Source: RYN-230 sp963844695
GTDB taxonomy: Bacteria; Actinomycetota; Actinomycetes; Streptosporangiales; Streptosporangiaceae
Reading direction: 5' to 3'
DNA: 64,000 nt
Assembly: GCA_963844695.1 (NCBI GenBank)
Contig: CAWJPL010000019.1
Location: 6,365-70,364 of the forward strand
The notes beneath the pieces are model-generated. The model had not been told where the DNA came from. It saw only the letters and a program-made list of their open reading frames with translations, and made no database searches. Each line of letters begins with the position of its first letter. Position 1 is the first letter of the stretch. Below are positions 34,493-42,512 of this stretch, piece after piece. Made by a program: the position numbers and the translations under genes.

Positions 34493-34951
34493 ATGAACGG
34501 AACCACCAGCGGGCCCTGCCTCCCGCGGCGGCACTCGCGGCGAGCCGGCGTGCTGGCCGCCGCCGCGGCGGGCGTCGCGGTCCTGGCGACGGGCTGTGGC
34601 AACGGCGGCGGCGGCAATGGCGCCCCGGCCACCCCTGCCCCAGCCAGCCCCGTCCCGGCCGCGCACCCGTTGGGCTATGCCCGGTATCACGGGTACTCGC
34701 AGTGCATGCGCTCGCACGGGGCGCCGTTCTGGCCCGAGCCGTCCCAGATACCCCAGGGCGTGTTCGACAACCCGAACACCTACCAGATCACTGTGCGGAT
34801 CCTGGCCCGGGAGCACGGCCCGGGCTGGCGGGCCGCGCTGACGGCCTGCCAGAAGCTGGCCCCCTCGGAGCTGCCGTATACCGCGGCGCCAGCCGCTGCG
34901 CAGTTCCGGGCCGCGCAGCAGGCTTGCTGGCGTTACGCGCCCCCTTCGTGA
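34493..34951 (+). CDS. Lipoprotein of the CMRSHG family
   Basis: A 152-residue protein starting at ATG 34493, with AAGGACATAGG upstream as ribosome site. The signal peptide ends in a lipobox (VAVLATGC, Cys about 36), so it is membrane-anchored outside the cell. The mature part has a Gly/Pro/Ala linker and the family motif YSQCMRSHGAPFWPEPS. Two further cysteines (LTACQKL, QQACWRY) could form disulfides or bind a ligand. Proteins of this type are often found beside MacAB-like exporters and two-component systems in actinobacteria, as here. The function is unknown. It is paralogous to the next gene. Confidence 0.8.
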   Translation: MNGTTSGPCLPRRHSRRAGVLAAAAAGVAVLATGCGNGGGGNGAPATPAPASPVPAAHPLGYARYHGYSQCMRSHGAPFWPEPSQIPQGVFDNPNTYQITVRILAREHGPGWRAALTACQKLAPSELPYTAAPAAAQFRAAQQACWRYAPPS

Positions 34952-34968
34952 CGAAGGCGGCCGGAGAC

Positions 34969-35523
34969 ATGGACACGATCAGGACCGTCAGCCGGGCCGC
35001 CGGGCTGGCCGCCGTCCTCGCCGGGACCGTGCTGCTGGCCGCGGCCTGCGGCGGCAGCTCCCCGGGGTCCGCGGCGTCGCCGGGCCAAGGGCTGTACGCC
35101 CGGGCGCTCACCTATTCCCGGTGCCTGCGCTCGCACGGCGTCCCGGATTTTCCCATCCTCAAGCAGGGACCGGGAGGCTCGCTGGTCCACCCGCTGAGCC
35201 TCCCGCCCGGCATGCTAACCAGTTCCGATTACGACGCGGCGTTCCGCGCCTGCCTGAGGCTGGCGGTCACCGGCGCCCGGGCCGCGGCGCGGTACCGGGC
35301 GATGGCCCTCCGCGGGCTGAAGCAGGCGGAGTGCATGCGCGGGCACGGGATCACCGGGTACCCGTCCCCGGCCACCCTCGACGGCGGCCTGCACGTGCCC
35401 GACTTCACCGCCCTGGGTCTCGACCCGCACACGCTGCAGTTCCAGGCGGCGGGCCGGGCCTGCCGGCTGGGAGACCTGTGGCCGGTCCTGTCGTGGTGGC
35501 CGGCCGGGCTGGTGCAGCCGTGA
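34969..35523 (+). CDS. Lipoprotein of the CMRSHG family (paralogue)
   Basis: A 184-residue lipoprotein starting at ATG 34969 (CGGAG upstream); a GTG at 34948 overlaps the upstream stop and is an alternative. The signal peptide ends VLLAAACGG (lipobox AAAC). It has two copies of the cysteine motif: YSRCLRSHGVPDFPILK and KQAECMRGHGITGYPSPA. It is a clear paralogue of the gene at 34493 and lies in the same operon. Its stop overlaps the start of the degenerate permease by four bases, tying the lipoproteins to the exporter. The function is unknown; it could be a substrate-binding or sensing component. Confidence 0.78.
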   Translation: MDTIRTVSRAAGLAAVLAGTVLLAAACGGSSPGSAASPGQGLYARALTYSRCLRSHGVPDFPILKQGPGGSLVHPLSLPPGMLTSSDYDAAFRACLRLAVTGARAAARYRAMALRGLKQAECMRGHGITGYPSPATLDGGLHVPDFTALGLDPHTLQFQAAGRACRLGDLWPVLSWWPAGLVQP

Positions 35524-37523
35524 CCGGCGGGGCGGTGCTCAAGGCGGCGTCGGCTGGTGCTGTCCGGCGGCTGGTGCCGACCCTGGTGGTGTTCGTGGTG
35601 CTCACCGCGGCCACCACGGCCGCCCTGGCCGGGCTGGCTCTGGCCACCTACCCTGCCTGGGCGTTCCAGGCGGTGTCGGCCCGCTACCACACCGCGGACC
35701 TCGCGGTGACGACCGACGCCACCAGGGTGACCAGCGCCCAGCTGGCCAGGACCCGCCACCTGCCTGGGGTGACCAGGGCCGTGGGGTACCCCGCGACCAC
35801 GGTCAGCGTCACGATCCCGGCCACACCCGGGTACCGCGGCGGCGCCCCGGTGTCCGGCCCGCTGACCCTGGTGGGCCGGGCGCCGCGATCCGGCCCCCTC
35901 GATCACATCACCCAGAAGTCTGGCCGGTGGCCCGCCCGGCCCGGCGAGATCGACCAGGACGACCTGTCCGGAACCCGCGGGCGGTCGGCCAGCTGACCAC
36001 CGTCACCGTGACCAATGTCCGGGGCCAGCCGAAGCTCGCCATCGTTGGATGGGGCTCGCTGCCCGCGCAGGACGATACGCAGAATGCCTGGACCGTGCCT
36101 GGCGAGATCACCGCCCTGGAACAGGCCGGCGCACCCAGGCAGGAACAGATGCTCTACACCTTCCGCCACGCAGCCACCGCCGCCGCAGTCCGCGCGGATC
36201 TGGGCCAACTGCGGGCGGCGCTGCCCGCCAGGGCGATCACCGGCTACTCGGTCGCGCTGGGCTCGGCCAGCCTGAGCGTCATGAGCCACGGGATCCACGC
36301 GTCGTCCGCCATCCCGTACGCCCTCATGGCCCTGCTGCTCGCGGCGGTGATCGTCGCCGCGGCCGCGGTCACGGCTGGGTACCGCCGGATCGGCGTGCTC
36401 AAGAGCATCGGGTTCACCCCGGCGCAGATCGCCGCCACCTATCTCACCCAGCTCGGGATGCCGGCCCTGGCCGGGTCGCTGGCCGGGACGGTGCTCGGCC
36501 ACCGCTGGGCGCTGCCCCTGCTCCAGGGAAGGTCGCTGTTCAAGGCCACCGTGACCGTCCCCGCCTGGATCGATGTCGCGGTACCGGCCGGGATGCTGGT
36601 ACTGGCCGGGCTGGCGGCCCTGGGGCCCGCGGTGCGGGCCGGGCGGCTCCGGACCGTGCAGGTGATCACCGCCGGGCAGGCCCCGCGAGCCGGGCGCGGG
36701 CACGCCGCCCACCGGATCGCTGCCGCTGCCGCGGCCGGTCACCGCCGGGCTGGCCGCCCCGTTCACCCGCCCCGCCCGGTCGGCCGCCACGCTGGCCACC
36801 ATCACCATCGGGCTGACCGCGGCCGTCCTCGCCGTGGGCCTCGACGCCCAGATCACGCGCATCGTGCTGACCGCCGGCGTCGGTGACATAGACCGGTCGC
36901 TGCTGGCGAAACTGACCTGGCTGGTGGTGGTGCTGGCCGGGATCGGCGTGTTCAGCACGCTGCTGACGCAGGCCCGGGAACGGGTCCACGACCTCGGGAT
37001 ACATAAGGCGCTCGGGATGACACCCCGGCAGGTCATCACCATGGTCATGTGCTGGGCCGTCGCCCCGGCCATCATCGCCGCGGCCGTCGCCCTGCCGGCC
37101 GGCGCCGCTCTGGAGCCGGTGGTCGCCCGGGCCATCGTCAGCGCCCAGGCCGGCCCAGCGGGAAACATCGCCCCCCTCCTCCTCGGCCCGCCCGGCCCAG
37201 CCGCGGGAAACATCCACGCGGCGCGCCAGCCACCCGGCACCGCACCCGGCGGAACCGTGCGGTATACCCGTCACGGCCAAGTCGTGATCAATGCCCCCTC
37301 GCCGCACCAGCAGCGCCGGGGGGACCAGCCACCCGGCCGACGGGCCCCAGGACCGCAGGGCATCTTTGCTGACGCGTTCGCCATCGCCGGCCGCAGCCCC
37401 TACACCCCCGGCGGGCTGGCCCTGCTCGCCCTGGCCGGGCTGGCCATCGCCTTCGCCGGCGCGCTCGGGCCCGCCGTCTGGGCCGCTGCCTCGCGGACCA
37501 CCACCGCGCTCCGCACCGAGTGA
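35520..37523 (+). pseudogene. Degenerate FtsX/MacB-type ABC transporter permease
   Basis: The GTG overlaps the lipoprotein stop, and the N-terminus VTGGAVLKAASAGAVRRLVP matches the permease at 38360. Similarity then needs two frame changes: one near 35970 (after ARPGEIDQDD) and one near 36720 (before LPLPRPVTAGLAAP). The shifts cancel, so the total is in frame (668 codons). Compared with its neighbour it lacks about 200 residues of the second extracytoplasmic domain between GLTAAVLAVGLDAQ and GDIDRSLLAKL. It also has a Gly/Pro-rich insertion with an internal GGCCCAGC-type duplication near 37150-37210. Membrane segments and the ERVHDLGIHKALGMTPRQ motif remain. It is probably no longer a functional permease. 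Confidence 0.75.
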
Positions 37524-37538
37524 CCGCCGTGGCCATAA

Positions 37539-37577
37539 GTGACAGCCAGGTCACAGCTTCCGTGACTGGGCTGTCAC
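37539..37577. promoter_or_regulatory. Double GTGAC-N6-GTCAC operator, copy B (upstream of ABC operon)
   Basis: GTGACAGCCAGGTCAC (37539-37554) and GTGACTGGGCTGTCAC (37562-37577) repeat the arrangement of copy A, with the same 23-base spacing and similar sequence downstream. This marks a second promoter for the ATPase and intact permease genes. Confidence 0.75.
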
Positions 37578-37631
37578 CCGCCGCCCGCTACACCTGACTG
37601 CGACGAACGACTCCGGAAAGGACGGCCAGCC

Positions 37632-38363
37632 GTGGATGTGCTGATCGAGCTCGGCGAGGTGACCAAACGGTACGCCGCGGGCGGGGCGCCGGCCCTGGAC
37701 CACGTCAGCCTGGACGTGGCCGCCGGGGAGGCGGTGGCGGTGATGGGGCCGTCGGGGAGCGGCAAGTCCACCCTGCTGAACCTGGTCGCCGGGCTGGACA
37801 AGCCGACCAGCGGCACGGTCACCGTGGCCGGGCAGCGAGTCGAGCAGCTGTCGGAGACCCGGCTGGCCCGCTACCGCCGCACCCAGGTCGGGATGGTGTT
37901 CCAGTTCTTCAACCTGCTGGACGACCTGACCGTGGCCGACAACGTACTGCTGCCCGCCCAGCTCGCCGGGACCGCGCGCCGCCGGGCCCGGGACCGGTGC
38001 GGCGAACTGCTGGACCAGCTCGGCATCGCGAAATACCGGGACAGCTACCCGGGGCGGCTGTCGGGGGGTGAGCGGCAGCGGGTCGCGATCGCCCGCGCGC
38101 TGGTGAACACCCCGGCGGTGCTGCTCGCCGACGAGCCGACCGGGGCGGTGGACACCGCCACCGGGGAGGAGATCGGCCAGCTGCTGCTGGACCTGAACGC
38201 CGCCGGGCAGACCCTGGTCCTGGTCACTCACAGCCCGGATCTGGCGGCCCGCTACGCGCAGCGGACGGTGCGGCTGGTGGACGGTCACGTGGCCAGCGAT
38301 ACCGACCGCGCGGGCGGCCCGGCCGGCACCGGGGGACGACCGGGCGCGGGGGCGCGGCCGTGA
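37632..38363 (+). CDS. ABC transporter ATP-binding protein (MacB/LolD type)
   Basis: A 243-residue ATPase with GTG start and a GGAAAGGA site upstream. Walker A VMGPSGSGKSTLLNLVAGLD, Q-loop VGMVFQFFNLLDDLTVADNV, signature YPGRLSGGERQRVAIARALV, Walker B VLLADEPTGAVD and switch His LVTHSPDLAARY are all present. The GxVFQFFNLL form and the FtsX-like partner identify the MacB/LolD export family, so it powers export of a hydrophobic compound or envelope maintenance rather than import. It overlaps the permease at 38360 by four bases. Confidence 0.93.
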   Translation: MDVLIELGEVTKRYAAGGAPALDHVSLDVAAGEAVAVMGPSGSGKSTLLNLVAGLDKPTSGTVTVAGQRVEQLSETRLARYRRTQVGMVFQFFNLLDDLTVADNVLLPAQLAGTARRRARDRCGELLDQLGIAKYRDSYPGRLSGGERQRVAIARALVNTPAVLLADEPTGAVDTATGEEIGQLLLDLNAAGQTLVLVTHSPDLAARYAQRTVRLVDGHVASDTDRAGGPAGTGGRPGAGARP

Positions 38364-40827
38364 CCGGTGGGGCGGCGCTGAAAGCGGCCTCGGGCGGGCT
38401 CACCCGGCGGCCTGTGCAGACGGTGGTGATCTTCCTGGTCCTGGCCGCGGGTGCGGCCGCGGCCCTGCTGGGGCTGACCCTGGTCACCAACTCCAACGAG
38501 CTGTTCCTGACCGCGTTCAGCCGCTCGCACGGCGCCCAGCTGGCCGTCACCGTCAGCTCGGCGAAGGTCACCCGTGCGCAGCTGGCGAAGACCGGTCAGC
38601 TGCCCGGGGTGACCCAGGTGGCCGGACCTTACCCGGAGACCTACGTCAAGCTCACCACCGGACACGCCACCGGGCGGACGCCGGCCGGCCGGAAGGCGGC
38701 TGGAGGGCCGCTCCCGCACGGCCAGGTGAACCCGGTCCAGGTAATGCCGGACATGTGGCTGGCCGTGGCGGGGCGCCCGGCGCCGTCCGGACCGCTGGAT
38801 GACCTCACGCTGCAGCAGGGCCGGTGGGCCACCCGTCCCGGCGAGATCGACATCGACCGCCATCTGGCGCCGTTCCCGGTGGCGATCGGCAGCACGGTCA
38901 CCGTGGCCAGCGCGCCGGGCCGGCCGAAACTGACGGTGGTCGGGTTCACCTCGTCGATCGCACTGGACGAGGCGGCCTGGGTGGCCCCCAGCCAGGTGGC
39001 CGCGCTGCGCCCGGCGAGCGCGCCCGCCCAGCAGCAGATGCTCTACACCTTCGCCAGCGCCGGCACCGCCGCCCAGGTCCGCGCGGACCTGGCCACCCTC
39101 AAGGCCGCGATGCCGGCCGGGGCGGTGGACAGCTGGGTGTCCTGGCTGTCCCCGGACAGCCTGATCGCCGCCTCGCAGGGAATCAACACGCCGTTCGTGG
39201 TCGCGTTCGCGGTCATCGGCCTGGTGCTGGCCGTGCTGATCACCACCAGCGTGGTCGCCGCCGCGGTGGTGGCCAGCTACCGGCGGATCGGCGTGCTCAA
39301 ATCCATCGGCTTCACCCCGGCCCAGGTCACCGTCACGTATCTGGCCCAGATCGGCCTGCCCGCCCTGGCCGGCGCGGTGGCGGGCACCGTGCTGGGCGAC
39401 TGGCGGGTACTGCCGCTGATCAACGGGGGCAACTCGCTGTTCCACCTCGACGTGACCGTCCCGCTGTGGATCAACATCTGCGTCCCGCTGGGAATGCTGG
39501 CGCTGACCGGCGTAGCGGCGGCCGTGCCCGCGCTGCGCGCCGGGCGGCTGCAGGCCGTTCAGGCGATCACCGCCGGGCAGGCCCCCCGGCCGGCCGTGGC
39601 TACGGCGCCCACCGGCTGCTCGGCAGACTGCCATTGCCCCGGCCGGTGACCGCCGGGCTGGCTGCCCCGCTGGCTCGCCCCGCCCGCTCCGCCGTCACCC
39701 TGGCCACCATCACCTTCGGGCTGACCGCCGTGGTCCTCGCCACCGGCCTGGGTATCTCGCTCGCCAGACTCAGCCAGGGCGGCGACCTGTGGCAGCACGC
39801 GGTGGTGATCTCGGCCGGCCGGCCGGGAACCCAACAGACGTTCACCCCCAGCCAGCAGCAGACCGTGGCCACCGCGCTGGCGCACCAGCCCGGCACGGCC
39901 AGCTACGCGGCCATGGCCACCACCCCGCCTTCCTCGGGAGCCAGCAGCCACTCCTGGGCCGCCAGCGTGCCCGGGCTGGGCCAGCATGTGCCCATCACCG
40001 CCTTTCAGGGCGACGCCGCCCGGCTCGGCTGGGACCTCACCAGCGGCCACTGGTACACCGGCCCGGGCCAGGTGATCGTCAACACCGCCTACCCCGCCAC
40101 CGCCGGCCTGACCGCGGGCCAGGCCATCCACATCACCGTGGGCGGCAAGACAGCCGCCACCAAGATCACCGGCACGGTCTATGCCCCGGGCCCCGGCCTG
40201 GGAGCCCTGCTCACTGGCTGGGCAACGCTGCACGGCGCCGCCGGACTGGCCATCAACCAGTACATCGTGGCGCTGAAGCCCGGCGTCAAACCACCGGCCT
40301 ACGCGGCGGCGCTGGGCAACGCCCTGGGCCATGGCTATCTCGTGGACAACGTCACCCCAGGACAGAGCGGCAGCGTCGGCCTCTACGGTGACATCGACAC
40401 CTCCCTCATCCAGTTGCTCACGGTCCTGGTCGCCGTGCTGGCCGGGCTCGGCGTGCTCAACGCGACCCTGATGCTCACCCGCGAACGCGTCCACGACCTC
40501 GGCGTCTACAAGGCGGTCGGCATGACCCCCCGGCAGACCATCGCCATGGTCACCTGCTGGGCCATCACGCCCGCCATCGCCGCCGCGCTCATCGCCCTGC
40601 CCGCCGGGATCGCCCTGCACAACACGGTCATCCACGACCTGGCCAGCGACCAGTCCGTGCTGCCGCAAGCCTTCAGTACCGTCCCGGGCAACGTGCTGCA
40701 CGTCTACACCCCCGGCGGGCTCACCCTCCTCGCCCTGGCCGGCCTGGCCATCGCCGTCATCGGCGCGCTCGGCCCCGCCACCTGGGCCGCCCTATCCAGG
40801 ACCACCACCGCCCTGCATGCTGAATAG
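38360..40827 (+). CDS. FtsX/MacB-type ABC transporter permease (full length), one frameshift
   Basis: About 822 residues after repair, with an N-terminal membrane anchor, a large extracytoplasmic domain, three membrane segments ending near GRLQAVQAITAGQAP, then a second FtsX half (VTAGLAAPLARPARSAVTLA) with its own extracytoplasmic domain and final segments. The cytoplasmic coupling motif SYRRIGVLKSIGFTPAQ occurs in half one and ERVHDLGVYKAVGMTPRQ in half two. The frame breaks at a run of six C near 39572-39577; one more C restores GQAPPAGRGYGAHRLL. Its start overlaps the ATPase gene. It is the functional counterpart of the degenerate copy at 35520. Confidence 0.85.
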
Positions 40828-40860
40828 GTGAGTATCCGAGCCGCGAATCGTCATACCGGC

Positions 40861-41595
40861 ATGACCTACGCACCGGTGAACGGCCTGCAGCTCTACTACG
40901 AGGTCCACGGCCGTGGCAGGCCACTCGTGCTGCTCCACGGCGGGCTGATGACCATCGACCTCAATTTCGGGCCGTTGCTCGAACCTCTCGCGGCGAGCAG
41001 GCAGGTGATCGCGGTGGAGCTTCAGGGCCACGGGCACACCGCCGACACCAGCCGCCCGATGACGATCGAGGCGCTGGCCGGTGACGTCGTCGCGCTGCTG
41101 GACCAGCTGGGGATCGCCGAGGCCGATCTCTTCGGGTTCAGCCTCGGCGGTCTGGTCGCGTACGCGGTCGCGCTCGGCGCACCCTCCCGGGTCGGCAAGC
41201 TAATCGTCGCCTCGGCGGACGCCCATCGCCCGCCGGGCCGGGAGAGCGTGCCACTGGACGACGACCGGATGCCGACGCCGGCTGACTTCCAGGCGATGCG
41301 TGACGCCTACGACGCGGTCGCTCCCGACCCCGCGCACTTCGACGAGTTCGCGGCCAAGAACTCGGCCATGGTGCACGCGTTCCCAGGGTGGACCGACGAG
41401 CTGCGATCACTGCGGACACCGACCCTGCTGATGTTCGGCGACCGCGACTTCTCACCGCTGCCTGACGTGGTGGAGATGTTCGAACTCCTGCCGGACGCGC
41501 AACTGGCGGTACTCCCCGGGACCACCCACGTCGGGCTCACCCGGCGGCCCGGCGAACTGCTCGCTCTGATCACACCGTTCCTCGACGGAAGCTGA
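40861..41595 (+). CDS. Alpha/beta hydrolase
   Basis: A 244-residue hydrolase starting at ATG 40861. It has oxyanion VLLHGGLMTIDLNFG, a VELQGHGHTADTSRPM loop, nucleophile elbow FGFSLGGLVAYAVAL (Ser about 96), acid LLMFGDRDFSPLP and His GTTHVGLTRRP. The family covers esterases, 3-oxoadipate enol-lactonases and related enzymes; the substrate is unknown. A GTG at 40828 would extend it by 11 residues but gives no family similarity. It is followed ten bases later by a RibD-type reductase on the same strand. Confidence 0.87.
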   Translation: MTYAPVNGLQLYYEVHGRGRPLVLLHGGLMTIDLNFGPLLEPLAASRQVIAVELQGHGHTADTSRPMTIEALAGDVVALLDQLGIAEADLFGFSLGGLVAYAVALGAPSRVGKLIVASADAHRPPGRESVPLDDDRMPTPADFQAMRDAYDAVAPDPAHFDEFAAKNSAMVHAFPGWTDELRSLRTPTLLMFGDRDFSPLPDVVEMFELLPDAQLAVLPGTTHVGLTRRPGELLALITPFLDGS

Positions 41596-41604
41596 ACGCC
41601 GGTG

Positions 41605-42380
41605 ATGGTCCCCTCGGCCCGGCCCCGGCTGCTGGTGTCGGTGACTGCCTCGGCTGACGGGCGGGTGACGCTCAACCGCGCTAGCCGGCTGCTGGACGAA
41701 GCCGCAGGAAAAATGTGGGACTCCATTCATCCCGCCGGCGCAGACGGGGTGTTCGCAGCACGCCGCGCGGAGATCGAGCGGCGGTACGCGCCGCAGGTAG
41801 TTCTGGAGGGAAGCGGACGTTCGTGGCGGATACGGACGGGCCGGTCACGGGCCTGCCCGCGCCCAGCGGCGCCGTCGCGACGCTCTATGACGACTTCCTG
41901 CCCGCCGGGACCGACTCCCGGTGGTTCGCGGTCGTCAACGGCCGCGGCCGGATCAGATGGGCATCCAAGGAGGACGCGGGCCGACGGTTGCTGGTCATCG
42001 TGTCGCGCGCGTCACCGGCGCCGTACTTGGCCTACCTGCGCAGCGAGGACGTCCCCTACCTCGTCGCCGGCGACGGGCCGGTCGACCTGGGCGAGGCCCT
42101 GCGCGCGATGAAGGATCAGCTCGGAGCGACGTGTGTCGTCTCGGAAGCCGGCGGCGGCCTCAACGGCGCGTTGCTGCGTTCCGGGCTCGTTGACGAGCTT
42201 CACCTGACGCTGTTGCCGTCTCTGGTCGGCGGGCTCGGAACGCCAACCACCTTCGACGGCGTTCCCCTTCTTCCGGGCCAGCTGCCGACCCGGCTACGGC
42301 TGCTGGACGCACGTGTCACGACAGACGGCATCGTCTCGTTGCACTATGAGGTCGATCGCCAGCACGCCCCCGGCGCCTGA
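41605..42380 (+). CDS. RibD C-terminal-type (dihydrofolate reductase-like) protein, frameshifted
   Basis: The N-terminal ~70 residues (RPRLLVSVTASADGRVTLNR, GVFAARRAEIERRYAPQVVL) are in one frame and the rest in the next. The joined protein of about 259 residues has the RibD_C/DHFR fold: SVTASADGRV is the usual N-terminal strand, and the C-terminal CVVSEAGGGLNGALLRSGLV with DELHLTLLPSLVGG is the NADPH-site and dimer region. One base is missing near 41812-41817 (GGAAGCGGACG). It probably reduces a pterin, flavin precursor or other carbonyl compound using NADPH. It is co-directional with the hydrolase at 40861. Confidence 0.8.
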
Positions 42381-42512
42381 CAGAACCTGCACCGATCATC
42401 GCGGAATGGATAGCCAGAGCGGACTACAGCGTAGACACTGCTATCAAGCTGCGATTGGGCAGCCTTAATGCGCTATTTTGCCCGGCGGTACCTATGCGCG
42501 GGTGGGGGGACA

